Origin: Cypionkella sp049896245
GTDB taxonomy: Bacteria > Pseudomonadota > Alphaproteobacteria > Rhodobacterales > Rhodobacteraceae
NCBI RefSeq assembly: GCF_049896245.1
Contig: NZ_JAFCTX010000011.1
Coordinates: 1 to 64,000, forward strand
Reading direction: 5' to 3'
Length of the DNA stretch: 64,000 bases
Of the stretch, positions 24,054-32,834 are shown piece by piece (position 1 is the stretch's first letter; every line of letters starts with the position of its first letter). The notes under the pieces were generated by a model, which worked only from the letters and a program-made list of their open reading frames with translations, ran no database searches and had not been told where the DNA came from. The position numbers and the translations under genes were made by a program.

Positions 24054-25025
24054 ATGACTGCTACGATCACTGAGACCGTCATCCGACGTCAGTTCCCGTA
24101 TTGGACCGCCGCATTGGTTCAAGAATTGCCTGCGGTGAAGGCCACAACGGTGGTGATCATCGGCTGCGGCACCTCTTTCTATCTGGCGCAGGTGATCGCT
24201 TGCGCGTTCAACGCGAAAGGCCAAGCGGCGCTGGCGGTCCCCGGCGCGGAATGGGCGCGCAGGCCGGAATGTTATCTGGCGAACACCGAGGGCGTGCTGG
24301 TGATCGGGCTATCCCGTTCCGGCACCACATCCGAAACCGTGCAGGCGATTGAGACAAGCCGCGCGCGGGGTTGGCGGACGTTGGCGGTGTCGTGTGAGCC
24401 GGATTCCACCATCCTGCACGCAGCGGATCAGGCGTTATATCTGCCGACCGATCCGTCCGAAGGCATCGTGATGTCGGTCTCGGCCAGTCTGATGTTGCTG
24501 GCGGGTTTACGGATGGCGGGGGTTTCGCTGCAGCAGACGATCCCCATGCAAGCGGCAGCTTCTATGGCTGCCCTTGAGGCGGGGATCGTGGGCCTGCTGC
24601 ACGGGCGCAGTCATTTCGTCTATCTGGGGGCTGGGCCCAATTACGGCATGGCGACCGAGGGCTGCCTCAAGTTGCAAGAGATGAGCATCTCTTACAGTCA
24701 GGCGTTTCACCCGATGGAATACCGCCACGGCCCGGTGTCTTTGATCGACGATACGTCATTGGTGGTGATGCTGTATTCGGCGGCGACTGCGACCGAGGAA
24801 GCGGCTGTGGTGGCTGAATTACAGGCCAAGGGTGCGGTGGTGATCGGCTTCAACGGGCCGGGGGATCTGCGGATTGATTTGGGCCAAGGTTTGGGGCTGT
24901 CGGATGATGCCAATGCACTGGCCTGCCTGCCCGCATTGCAGATGCTGGGAGAATTGGTGGCGCTGTCGAAGGGTATAAACTCGGAAGCGCCCCGGCATCT
25001 GAGCAAGGTTGTTGTGCTGCAATAA
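24054..25025 (+). CDS. Double-SIS-domain sugar-phosphate isomerase/deaminase (AgaS/GlmS-like)
   Basis: A 323-residue cytoplasmic protein with two SIS domains and no glutaminase domain. SIS1 has TTVVIIGCGTSFYLAQVIAC and GLSRSGTTSETVQAIETSRA; SIS2 has FVYLGAGPNYGMATEGCLKL, followed by QEMSISYSQAFHPMEYRHGP, where the Glu and His are typical of aldose/ketose-phosphate chemistry. AgaS-type members convert galactosamine-6-phosphate to tagatose-6-phosphate; FrlB-type members split fructosamine phosphates. The operon context (kinase, AgaZ-like gene) favours an amino-sugar deaminase/isomerase. The ATG at 24054 follows AAGGAAAGAG. Confidence 0.85.
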   Translation: MTATITETVIRRQFPYWTAALVQELPAVKATTVVIIGCGTSFYLAQVIACAFNAKGQAALAVPGAEWARRPECYLANTEGVLVIGLSRSGTTSETVQAIETSRARGWRTLAVSCEPDSTILHAADQALYLPTDPSEGIVMSVSASLMLLAGLRMAGVSLQQTIPMQAAASMAALEAGIVGLLHGRSHFVYLGAGPNYGMATEGCLKLQEMSISYSQAFHPMEYRHGPVSLIDDTSLVVMLYSAATATEEAAVVAELQAKGAVVIGFNGPGDLRIDLGQGLGLSDDANALACLPALQMLGELVALSKGINSEAPRHLSKVVVLQ

Positions 25026-25054
25026 GCCATCCCACTCATTCAGACGAGGACGAA

Positions 25055-26122
25055 ATGGCCGAAGTTTCCATTCGTGATGTGACGAAATCCTACGGCACGA
25101 CCAAGGTGATGCATGGTGTCAGCTTTGACGTGGCGGATGGCGAGTTTGTCGCGCTGGTTGGCCCCTCGGGCTGTGGCAAATCCACCCTGTTGCGGATGAT
25201 CGCCGGGTTGGAGGAGATCAGTTCTGGCACGATTTCCATCGCGGGTCGGGTGGTGAATGACGTCGAGCCAAAGCAGCGCGATATCGCGATGGTGTTCCAG
25301 AATTACGCGCTTTATCCGCATATGTCGGTGCGCGACAATATGGGGTTTTCGCTGCATCTGCGCGGGGCCAGCAAAGCGGAGATCGCGGCGGCTGTGTCGA
25401 AAGCGGCCGAAATTTTGGGCCTGACGCCTTACTTGGATCGCACGCCAAAACAGCTTTCGGGTGGGCAGCGGCAGCGCGTCGCGATGGGGCGGGCGATTGT
25501 GCGCCAGCCTGCGGTGTTTTTGTTTGACGAGCCTTTGTCGAACCTCGACGCCGCCTTGAGGGTGCAGATGCGGGCAGAAATCCGGGCTTTGCATGAACGG
25601 CTGGGGTCGACCTCGATCTTCGTGACGCATGATCAGGTCGAGGCGATGACGATGGCCGACCGCATTGCGGTGATGCGCGCCGGACGGTTAGAGCAGGCGG
25701 GGCCGCCGTTGGAATTATATGATCAGCCAGCGAACAGTTTTGTGGCGGGGTTTATCGGCTCACCGGCGATGAATTTGCTCGATGCGATGGGTGAGGGTAG
25801 CCAAGTGCGGCTGGCCTCGGGGCAGGTGTTGCCCATTCAAAGCCACGGCACGGGGGCGGTGCTGTACGGCATCCGGCCCGAGCATCTGGAGCTTTCCAGC
25901 CCGGATGCGCCGGGGGCGATTGCGGGGCAGGTGGGTATTGTCGAAAGCACCGGGACGGCGATGTTTGTCGCGATGCAAGCGGGTTGCCTTACCCTGCACG
26001 CCGTCTTCACCGATCGGCCCAATATCAAGCGCGGTGATCAGATTGGGCTTATGCCAAAACCCGGCCTTGTGCATCTGTTCGATGCCAAAACCGGGCTGCG
26101 TTTGAGCCGAAGACCGGGTTAA
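25055..26122 (+). CDS. ugpC: ABC transporter ATP-binding protein (MsmK/UgpC type)
   Basis: A 355-residue ATPase of the carbohydrate CUT1 class. Walker A GPSGCGKSTLLRMIAG (about residue 36), Q-loop VFQNYALYPHMSVRDN, signature LSGGQRQRVAMGRAI, Walker B FLFDEPLSNLDA and the His switch VTHDQVEAM are intact. The C-terminal regulatory/TOBE domain (YGIRPEHLEL, FDAKTGLRLSRR) follows. It energises the two permeases upstream. The symbol reflects the family only. The stop lies inside the first unit of a 16-bp tandem repeat. Confidence 0.92.
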   Translation: MAEVSIRDVTKSYGTTKVMHGVSFDVADGEFVALVGPSGCGKSTLLRMIAGLEEISSGTISIAGRVVNDVEPKQRDIAMVFQNYALYPHMSVRDNMGFSLHLRGASKAEIAAAVSKAAEILGLTPYLDRTPKQLSGGQRQRVAMGRAIVRQPAVFLFDEPLSNLDAALRVQMRAEIRALHERLGSTSIFVTHDQVEAMTMADRIAVMRAGRLEQAGPPLELYDQPANSFVAGFIGSPAMNLLDAMGEGSQVRLASGQVLPIQSHGTGAVLYGIRPEHLELSSPDAPGAIAGQVGIVESTGTAMFVAMQAGCLTLHAVFTDRPNIKRGDQIGLMPKPGLVHLFDAKTGLRLSRRPG

Positions 26123-26190
26123 AGCCAGACCGGGTTAAAGCCAGACTTGGTTGAAGCCAGACCTGGTTAAGGTCAGACCTGGTTAAAGGT
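26111..26190. repeat. Five imperfect tandem 16-bp repeats between convergent gene ends
   Basis: Units AGACCGGGTTAAAGCC (twice), AGACTTGGTTGAAGCC, AGACCTGGTTAAGGTC and AGACCTGGTTAAAGGT run head to tail. The first contains the ugpC-like stop codon and the last contains the kup stop codon (TTAA read on the other strand). The array probably grew by slippage; it may form overlapping hairpin-free spacers or binding sites. Confidence 0.85.
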
Positions 26191-28063
26191 TGACCTGCGT
26201 GCCGATCTCAACCACCCGACCTGCGGGGATGTGGAAGTAATCTGACGCCCCTGCGGCATTGCGCGCCATGAAGATGAATATCCGGCGCTGCCAGCCTGGC
26301 AAGGTGCTTTTGCTCGACAGTTTCAGCGAGCGGCGCGACAGCAGGAACGAGGTCGACATGATGTCAAACTTCCAACCCAGCTTGCGGCACAGCATCAGGC
26401 CGTCCGGCACGTTCGGGTCCTCCATGTAGCCATAGGTCAGGCTGATGCGGCGGAAGCGGGGGGTGATTTCCTCCATCTTGACGCGGTCCTCGATGGCGAC
26501 GCGTGGCACAGTGGCGGTCACAATCGTCAGGATTACATTCTGCGCATGCAGGCTTTTGAAGTGCTTCAGGCTGTGCAGCAAGGCCACCGGGGCAGTGTCT
26601 GGGCTAGAGGTCAGGTAGATCGCGGTGCCGGGGATCACCGGGATCGGCTTGGTTTCGACCTGCCGCAGAATGGTGGTCAAAGCCACCTCGGCTTCATGTT
26701 CCTTGCGCACCAGAACGGCAGTACCCTGCCGCCATGTCAGCATGACGCAGATCACTACGGCGGCCAAAGCCAGCGGCACATAGCCACCGTCAAAGACTTT
26801 TAGCAGGTTCGCGCCGAGAAAGATCAAATCGATCAACAGGAAGGGGGCAATAAGCAGGGTTGCGGCCCACAGCGGCCAGCCCCAATGTTTATTGACCACA
26901 ATCAGCGCCAGCAGGGCTGTGACCACCATCGTGCCAGTGACACTGATGCCATAAGCATGAGCCAGCGCAGCAGAGTTGCCAAAGCCCACCACCAGTGCCA
27001 GCACTGCTACCAACAGCATGGCGTTGACGCTGGGCAAATAGATCTGTCCTTCTTGCGTTTCCGAGGTGTGGCGGATTTTCAGACGCGGCAGCAGACGCAG
27101 CTGGATGGCTTGGCGGGTCAGCGAGAAGGCTCCGGTGATCACGGCCTGAGACGCGATGATCGTCGCCATCGTCGCGAGCAAAACCACTGGCAGCAGCGCC
27201 CAATCGGGATACATCAGGTAGAACGGATTGTCTAAAGTCTCGGGGTGTTGCAGCACCAGAACGCCTTGGCCCAAGTAGTTCAGCGTCAACGCGGGCAACG
27301 CCACCGCGACCCATGCAAGGGTGATCGGGCGGCGGCCAAAATGACCCAAATCAGCATACAGCGCTTCGGCCCCGGTCACAGCCAGAAACACCGCGCCCAG
27401 CACGACCAACCCGATGGAGCCGTGATTGGCCAGAAAGCGTGCGGCGTGGATCGGGTTCAGCGCCGCCATGATCGCCGGATCAGTGGCGATTTGTGCCACC
27501 CCGCCCCATGCCAGCACGCCAAACCACACAAGCGTGATCGGGCCAAAGAAGCTCGCCACCGCCGCCGTACCCCGCGCTTGCACCGCAAACAAAGCCACGA
27601 TGATCACCAGCGTGATCGGCAGCACATAGGCGTCAAGCTGGGTGGTGACGAGACTCAAGCCCTCGACCGCCGACAGCACTGAAATCGCAGGCGTAATTGC
27701 GGCATCGCCGTAAAACAGCGCCGCTCCGATCAGCCCAGCCATCAGCACAACCGAGGTTTGCCGCCCCATCGCGCGCTGCGCCAGCGCCAGCAGCGACAGC
27801 GTGCCGCCCTCGCCTTGGTTGTCCGCCCGCAGCAGGATCAGCACATATTTCAGCGTCACCACGATGATAAGCGCCCAGAGGATCAGCGACAACACCCCCA
27901 GCACGGTCTCGCGCCCGGTGTCGCCCGCCGCCCGCAACGCCTCGCGGAAAGCATAGAGCGGCGAGGTGCCGATGTCACCGTACACCACCCCGATGGAGCC
28001 CAGCGACAGCGCTAGAATGCCGGGATGTTTGCGGGGGTGAAGGCTAAGCTCTGTGGTGGTCAC
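26183..28063 (-). CDS. kup: Kup-family potassium uptake protein
   Basis: A K+/H+ symporter of the KUP/HAK/KT family in the inner membrane. The 626-residue protein has the signature LSLGSIGVVYGDIGTSPLYA followed by FREAL near residue 16, RADNQGEGGTLSLLALAQRA, about 12 hydrophobic segments up to about residue 440 and a hydrophilic C-terminal domain (FHIPAGRVVEIGTQVNL). I chose the GTG at 28063 because GAGG lies 9 bases before it; an ATG at 28123 in the same frame has no Shine-Dalgarno. It is divergent from the kdpD-like kinase, so K+ limitation may control it. Confidence 0.93.
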   Translation of the reverse strand: MTTTELSLHPRKHPGILALSLGSIGVVYGDIGTSPLYAFREALRAAGDTGRETVLGVLSLILWALIIVVTLKYVLILLRADNQGEGGTLSLLALAQRAMGRQTSVVLMAGLIGAALFYGDAAITPAISVLSAVEGLSLVTTQLDAYVLPITLVIIVALFAVQARGTAAVASFFGPITLVWFGVLAWGGVAQIATDPAIMAALNPIHAARFLANHGSIGLVVLGAVFLAVTGAEALYADLGHFGRRPITLAWVAVALPALTLNYLGQGVLVLQHPETLDNPFYLMYPDWALLPVVLLATMATIIASQAVITGAFSLTRQAIQLRLLPRLKIRHTSETQEGQIYLPSVNAMLLVAVLALVVGFGNSAALAHAYGISVTGTMVVTALLALIVVNKHWGWPLWAATLLIAPFLLIDLIFLGANLLKVFDGGYVPLALAAVVICVMLTWRQGTAVLVRKEHEAEVALTTILRQVETKPIPVIPGTAIYLTSSPDTAPVALLHSLKHFKSLHAQNVILTIVTATVPRVAIEDRVKMEEITPRFRRISLTYGYMEDPNVPDGLMLCRKLGWKFDIMSTSFLLSRRSLKLSSKSTLPGWQRRIFIFMARNAAGASDYFHIPAGRVVEIGTQVNL

Positions 28064-28173
28064 GGCATTGATCCTCAAAAAGCCACGTCTGGCCGATTGC
28101 GGGCAATCTGGGGATTGCTGCATAAGGATGCGACAGGGGGTTTGCGCCCCGGCATAAGGATTGCGTAAAGATC

Positions 28174-29712
28174 ATGGACAGCAGGGGCCAAGCGGCTAAA
28201 ACTTCGGCGATGCTGACGCCTACGCCATTGCTGCCACGACAGGAAGGCTGGGCGGCTCTGCCCAGACTGCCGCAAGTGCTGGGGGCTGTGCTGTTTCTGA
28301 CGGTTGCCGCCTTGGGCACGCATCTGACACAAGACAGCTTCCCCGAACCGTCAGGGCTGTTTTTGTTCTTTGTCGCCGTGCTGTTGGCCGCTGTGCGCTT
28401 TGGCTTCTGGATCGGCATTGCCACCGCCATCGCAGCCTTCGCGCTGTTCAATTTCCTTTTCGTGGCCCCACTTTACACGCTGGCCATCGCCAAGCCCGGC
28501 GATCTTCTGGTGCTGGCGGAATTCCTCTGCGTCGCGGGCCTGACCGGCTTTTTGGCCGGACGGTTGCGCGAAGAAGCCAATGCCGCCAAATCCCGTGCTG
28601 CGGTGCTGGAAGTGCTGTCGGCCTTTGCCACCGATCTCGCCGAAGCGGATGAGCCCGTGGCCGTCGAGCAGGCTTTGGTGATCCACGCCACAGCGCTGGC
28701 GCATGGGCCTGCGCTGGTGCTGCACGACGGCAATCCTGACGCCACCGATCTGCAGGCCGCAGACCTGCAAGCGGCAGAGCGCGCGTTTCGCCGCCACATT
28801 CCGCAAGACGCCGCCGAACCGGGACAGCAGGGCGGTCGCTACACCTTCCTGCCGTTGATGCAGCAGGGGCAGGTGGTGTTGGTGCTGGGTTATCACCGCC
28901 TTGATGCGCAGCGCCCAGATCGCTTTGCCCGTGCCGCTGCCATCGAAGTGATCTGCAACCAAGCCAACCTTGCGCTGGAGCGCTTGCGCTTTGCTCAAGC
29001 TGCCGAAGATGCCCGCACCGCCGCCACGCGTGAGCAGTTGCGCGCGGCTTTGCTCACCTCACTCTCACACGATCTGCGCACACCATTGGCGACCATTCTG
29101 GGCGCAATCACCAGCCTGCGCCAGCTGGGCGCGACCCTGCCGCCCGCCGCGCGCGACGATCTGGCTTTGGCGATTGAAGAAGAAGCGCAGCGGCTGGCGA
29201 GTTACGTCGACAACCTGCTGCACATGACCCGGCTGCAAGCCGGATTGGCGCTGCATCTGATCTGGGTAGACCCTACGGATGTGATCGCGGCGGCGGTGGC
29301 GCGCGCGCATCGGGCCTTTCCGCTGGCCGAGATAACGGCTGATCTGCCTGACCTGCCGATGATCCGCGCCGAATCTGCGCTGCTGGAACAAAGCCTGTTC
29401 AACCTGATCGACAATGCGGTGAAATTCTCAACCCCGCCCGCGCGGATCGCGATCACCGCTCGCGTGCAACCGACAACCTTGACCCTGACCGTCACCGATC
29501 AAGGCCCCGGTATTCCCCCCGAAGCGCTGGCGCAAATCTTCACGCCGTTCTTCCGCGCCAATCCAAACGTGCCCGGCACCGGCCTTGGCCTGACGATCTG
29601 CCATGGCATCGCCGCAGCGCTTGGCGGCAGTCTGACCGCCGAAAGCCCGGTCGCCGATGGCCACGGCACCGCGATGCATATCTCTCTGCCGTTGCCGAAA
29701 GCCTCAGCATGA
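28174..29712 (+). CDS. kdpD: KdpD-like sensor histidine kinase lacking the N-terminal cytoplasmic domain
   Basis: A 512-residue membrane kinase. Full-length KdpD has about 895 residues, with an N-terminal KdpD/Usp part that is entirely missing here. The protein starts just before the DUF4118 four-helix membrane domain (GAVLFLTVAALGTHLTQDSF, PSGLFLFFVAVLLAAVRFGF), then a GAF-like region, HisKA (SLSHDLRTPLATILGAITSL, phospho-His about residue 295), and the HATPase boxes NLIDNAVKFS, DQGPGIPP and GTGLGLTICHGI. It is coupled to kdpE by ATGA. No kdpFABC is present; kup is divergent. Confidence 0.88.
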   Translation: MDSRGQAAKTSAMLTPTPLLPRQEGWAALPRLPQVLGAVLFLTVAALGTHLTQDSFPEPSGLFLFFVAVLLAAVRFGFWIGIATAIAAFALFNFLFVAPLYTLAIAKPGDLLVLAEFLCVAGLTGFLAGRLREEANAAKSRAAVLEVLSAFATDLAEADEPVAVEQALVIHATALAHGPALVLHDGNPDATDLQAADLQAAERAFRRHIPQDAAEPGQQGGRYTFLPLMQQGQVVLVLGYHRLDAQRPDRFARAAAIEVICNQANLALERLRFAQAAEDARTAATREQLRAALLTSLSHDLRTPLATILGAITSLRQLGATLPPAARDDLALAIEEEAQRLASYVDNLLHMTRLQAGLALHLIWVDPTDVIAAAVARAHRAFPLAEITADLPDLPMIRAESALLEQSLFNLIDNAVKFSTPPARIAITARVQPTTLTLTVTDQGPGIPPEALAQIFTPFFRANPNVPGTGLGLTICHGIAAALGGSLTAESPVADGHGTAMHISLPLPKASA

Positions 29713-30404
29713 GCAATCCCCCGATCTTGCCAAAACCCCTGATTCTGATCGTCGATGACGAGCCGCAGATTCAGCGCTTTCTTGGCCACGCGCTGACAGC
29801 CTCGGGCTATGACACCTGCTTTGCGGCGACAGGGCAGGGCGCTTTGCAGGCCGTCGCCGCGCAGAAACCCGATGCGATGATCCTTGATCTCGGCCTGCCC
29901 GATCTGAACGGCAAAGCGGTGATCGAAACCCTGCGCGCCAAATCTAACCTGCCTATCATCGTGCTTTCCGCGCATGATCAAGAGATGGAAAAGATCATGG
30001 CTTTGGACCTTGGCGCCAATGATTTCGTCGCCAAGCCTTTTGGCATCGGCGAACTCCTTGCGCGCCTGCGGGCTTGTCTGCGCAAAGCCCCGCAGCCCGA
30101 GGATATTTTGCGCCAAGGCCCGCTGGTGATCGACCTGCCGGGCCATTCTGTGACCCGTGACGGCGCGCAGGTGCATCTGACGCCGACAGAATTTGATCTG
30201 CTGGTGATGCTGGCGCGCAATCCGGGCCGGGTGCTAAGCCACCGCCAGATTTTGCTGCAAATCTGGGGCCCCGCGCATGGCGAGGACGTGCCCTATCTGC
30301 GCGTCTTCATCGGCCAGTTGCGCCAGAAGATAGAGTCCAATCCCAGCGCCCCCGATCTGATCCGCACCGAACCCGGCATCGGCTATCGCTGGATGGCGGA
30401 CTAG
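29709..30404 (+). CDS. kdpE: KdpE-like OmpR-family response regulator
   Basis: A 231-residue DNA-binding regulator. The receiver domain has LILIVDDEPQIQRFLGHAL (acidic pair), MILDLGLPDLNGKAV with the phospho-acceptor Asp near residue 60, and VLSAHDQEMEKIMALDLGAN with DFVAKPF (conserved Lys). The C-terminal winged helix has LTPTEFDLLVMLARNPGRVL and VFIGQLRQKIE. It starts within the kinase stop codon. In the usual system it activates kdpFABC; here divergent kup is the nearest target. Confidence 0.92.
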   Translation: MSNPPILPKPLILIVDDEPQIQRFLGHALTASGYDTCFAATGQGALQAVAAQKPDAMILDLGLPDLNGKAVIETLRAKSNLPIIVLSAHDQEMEKIMALDLGANDFVAKPFGIGELLARLRACLRKAPQPEDILRQGPLVIDLPGHSVTRDGAQVHLTPTEFDLLVMLARNPGRVLSHRQILLQIWGPAHGEDVPYLRVFIGQLRQKIESNPSAPDLIRTEPGIGYRWMAD

Positions 30405-30407
30405 GCG

Positions 30408-31550
30408 TTAACCCACCCGCTGCCCCTGCACCCAAGTCCCGCGCAAAGCCGCAGCCCCTGCAACCCGCGCCACCCGGATCACATCGCCGCGCGCGCCAAG
30501 ACTGATCGTGCCACGGTCCGCCAACCCCGCCGCCTGCGCCGGGGCTTGCGTCACACAACGCACCCCGCGCGCCACATCGCCCCACAGATCGCCCAGCAGC
30601 AAAGCCGCCGACAGCAGCGCTGATGGCACATAATCCGACGAGACAATATCCAGCAGATCCGCCTTGGCCAGCTTGCTTGCCGCCACATTGCCGGAATGAG
30701 AGCCGCCCCGGATCAGGTTCGGCGCCCCCATCATCACCTTGATGCCCTGCGCATGGCAGGCCTGTGCTGCCTCCACCGTCGTCGGAAACTCGGCAAAATG
30801 CGCGCCGTGCTGGGCCGAAATCGCCACCTGTTCGGCTGTGGTATCATCATGGCTGGCAAGCACCGCTCCAAAGCGCCGCGCCTCGCTGACAGCCGCCGTC
30901 TCATGCGCTTTGCCCAGCCGTGTGGAAATCGCCACCTGTTCGGCAACATGGCTTTCAAATTCGCTCTCCGACAACCCATGCTTGCTGCAGACATAGGCGC
31001 GCAACTGGGTGATATCGCGGAACTGCCGCTGGCCCGGCGTGTGATCCATCAACGACATAATACCGATGCGATCCGCCGGGCCAAACTTCGCCAGTTCGGC
31101 AATCAGGGTTTCGCTGCACACCTCTGCCCGCAGATGCAGAAAATGGCTGATCTTCAGCGCACCCTTTTCCCGCAGCCCCAAAATTTCATCAGCGAGATGC
31201 CGGGCATATTCGCCGTAATTCATCTTCTTCGACGAGGTGATCGACCCCACCCGCAGCGCGTCGAATACCGTGGTGATGCCGACACTCGCCAGTTCTGCAT
31301 CATGTGCGATGATTGCGCTGGCATGCGGCCAGTTGACCTTGGGGCGCGGCTCAATATGACGTTCCAGATTGTCGGTGTGCAACTCGATCAGCCCCGGCAT
31401 CAGCAGATCGCCCCTGCAATCTAAGCTACCTTGTGGGATAGCAGTGCCTTGATCTATTGCAGTAATTGCGCCGCCTTCAATGCGGATCGAGCCATGGATC
31501 ACTTCATGCGGCAGAACCAGCGTGGCATTGGCAAGGATCGTCTCAGTCAT
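30408..31550 (-). CDS. phnM: Alpha-D-ribose 1-methylphosphonate 5-triphosphate diphosphatase (PhnM), copy 1
   Basis: C-P lyase pathway hydrolase that removes pyrophosphate from the ribose 1-alkylphosphonate 5-triphosphate made by PhnGHI(L). The 380-residue amidohydrolase has LLMPGLIELHTDNLERHIEP (metal HxD-like), AIIAHDAELASVGITTVFDA, SLMDHTPGQRQF, VLASHDDTTAEQV and FPTTVEAAQACHAQGIKVMM. Two tandem ATGs occur (31553 and 31550); 31550 has the better spacing from AAGG. It is divergent from the DUF1045 gene over an 85-bp gap with a possible Pho box. A second phnM-like gene lies at 39752. Confidence 0.93.
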   Translation of the reverse strand: MTETILANATLVLPHEVIHGSIRIEGGAITAIDQGTAIPQGSLDCRGDLLMPGLIELHTDNLERHIEPRPKVNWPHASAIIAHDAELASVGITTVFDALRVGSITSSKKMNYGEYARHLADEILGLREKGALKISHFLHLRAEVCSETLIAELAKFGPADRIGIMSLMDHTPGQRQFRDITQLRAYVCSKHGLSESEFESHVAEQVAISTRLGKAHETAAVSEARRFGAVLASHDDTTAEQVAISAQHGAHFAEFPTTVEAAQACHAQGIKVMMGAPNLIRGGSHSGNVAASKLAKADLLDIVSSDYVPSALLSAALLLGDLWGDVARGVRCVTQAPAQAAGLADRGTISLGARGDVIRVARVAGAAALRGTWVQGQRVG

Positions 31551-31593
31551 CATCAGGCCTTCATTGTGCTTGTGTAAAACAGATGGCAGAAAA

Positions 31594-31611
31594 CTGTCAC
31601 AACGGTGTGAC
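31594..31611. promoter_or_regulatory. Possible Pho box between phnM and DUF1045 gene
   Basis: CTGTCAC-AACG-GTGTGAC has a 7-4-7 layout. The first half is a good PhoB half-site; the second is weak and the whole is also an inverted repeat GTCAC/GTGAC. Confidence 0.35.
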
Positions 31612-31635
31612 GATGGGCGGGTAAAGGCGGCGGCT

Positions 31636-32319
31636 ATGGACCAGATGAAACGCTTCGCGATCTACTATGTGCCCGAACCGGGAGCCTTCGCCGATGCCGC
31701 AGCAAGCTGGCTCGGCTGGGATTTGACGCAGGGGGCTGCTGTGGCGCAACCCACGCCCGACCTGCCGCGCCCCTTGGTGGATATCACCGCCGAGCCGCGC
31801 AAATACGGCTTTCACGCCACCCTTAAACCGCCGTTCCGTCTGGCCGAGGGCGTCACCCCCGCCAATCTGGCGCAGGCTACGGCACGACTGGCCACCAGCC
31901 TTACCCCGCTGGAACTGCCGGGGCTTCAGATGGTCAACCTCGAAGGTTTCCTCGCGCTGACTCCGTTGGGCGATACCACCGCCCTGCAAACCTTCGCCGC
32001 CGAAGTGGTGCGCGCCCTTGACCCCTACCGCGCCGCCCTGACGCCCGCCGAAACAGCCCGCCGCCGACCCGACCGCTTGGCCCCGCGCCAGCGTGATCTG
32101 CTGGCAACCTACGGCTATCCCTATGTGATGGAACAGTTTCAGTTCCACCTGACCCTGTCCGGTCCGCTGGACGAGGCCGAAACCGCGGTCACCAAAGCCG
32201 CCGCCAATCACTTCGCGGGCCTGATCCCCGCACCATTCCAAATCCGCGACCTTTGCCTGTGCGGCGAGGACGCCATGGGCCGTTTTCACCTGCTGCACCG
32301 CTACGCCCTCAGCGCATAA
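31636..32319 (+). CDS. DUF1045 protein of phosphonate clusters (2H phosphoesterase-like)
   Basis: A 227-residue cytoplasmic protein with two H-x-T-L motifs, FHATLKPPF (about residue 58) and FHLTLSGPL (about residue 172), which define the 2H phosphoesterase fold, as well as RFAIYYVPEPGAFADAAASW at the N-terminus. Family members occur almost only in C-P lyase loci and are proposed to act on cyclic ribose phosphates such as the 5-phosphoribosyl 1,2-cyclic phosphate product; that role is inferred. The ATG at 31636 follows a G-rich stretch; MKRFA at 31645 is an alternative. Its 3' end overlaps convergent phnN by 19 bp. Confidence 0.85.
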   Translation: MDQMKRFAIYYVPEPGAFADAAASWLGWDLTQGAAVAQPTPDLPRPLVDITAEPRKYGFHATLKPPFRLAEGVTPANLAQATARLATSLTPLELPGLQMVNLEGFLALTPLGDTTALQTFAAEVVRALDPYRAALTPAETARRRPDRLAPRQRDLLATYGYPYVMEQFQFHLTLSGPLDEAETAVTKAAANHFAGLIPAPFQIRDLCLCGEDAMGRFHLLHRYALSA

Positions 32320-32834
32320 AGCAGCTTTGCGATGCCCTTTTCGGGGCTGGCATCATTGCTGATCTCAATCGCCGGAATCCCTTCTGGCAAAGCATAATTC
32401 GCCCGCTGCAACCGTGCGATAATATCGGCGTGGCTCTCCCGCCCGCGCGATGCCAAACGATCCGCCAACACCGCCATCGGTGCCGAAATCTGGATCACCC
32501 GCAGCCCCGGAAAGGCCGCGAGTGCCGCAGGCAACGCGGCCCGAGAGCCATTGATCAGCACATCCCGCCCATCCTGCAACGGTCTCAACTCGGCATAAGG
32601 CACGCCGTAGCAAAGCCCATGCGCCTGCCACTGCAGCGCAAATTCTCCCGCCTGCAGTCGTGCCTGAAAAGCGCTTTCAGTTACGCCCTCAAATGGCTCA
32701 CCGCCCGCCGCAGTGTCGCGCGTGATCACCCGGCGCGCCCAGTGCAGCCGAGGGTCCGCCGCCGCAGCTCCCGCCAGCAGGGTGTCCTTGCCCGCGCCGG
32801 AAGGCCCAACGACCAGAAACACCCGCCCCGTCAT
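32301..32834 (-). CDS. phnN: Ribose 1,5-bisphosphate phosphokinase (PhnN)
   Basis: Phosphorylates ribose 1,5-bisphosphate to PRPP, the last step linking C-P lyase products to nucleotide synthesis. The 177-residue protein is guanylate-kinase-like, with P-loop VGPSGAGKDTLL near residue 9, RRVITRDTAAGGEPFEGVTE (substrate loop), GEFALQWQAHGLCYGVP and VLINGSRAALP. Its ATG overlaps the phnL stop (ATGA), so it is the last coupled gene of the minus-strand phn operon. Confidence 0.94.
   Translation of the reverse strand: MTGRVFLVVGPSGAGKDTLLAGAAAADPRLHWARRVITRDTAAGGEPFEGVTESAFQARLQAGEFALQWQAHGLCYGVPYAELRPLQDGRDVLINGSRAALPAALAAFPGLRVIQISAPMAVLADRLASRGRESHADIIARLQRANYALPEGIPAIEISNDASPEKGIAKLLYALRA

Noticed and set aside
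26111..26190. CRISPR array
   Set aside because: Units of 16 bp are contiguous with no spacers and no cas genes nearby; it is a simple tandem repeat.
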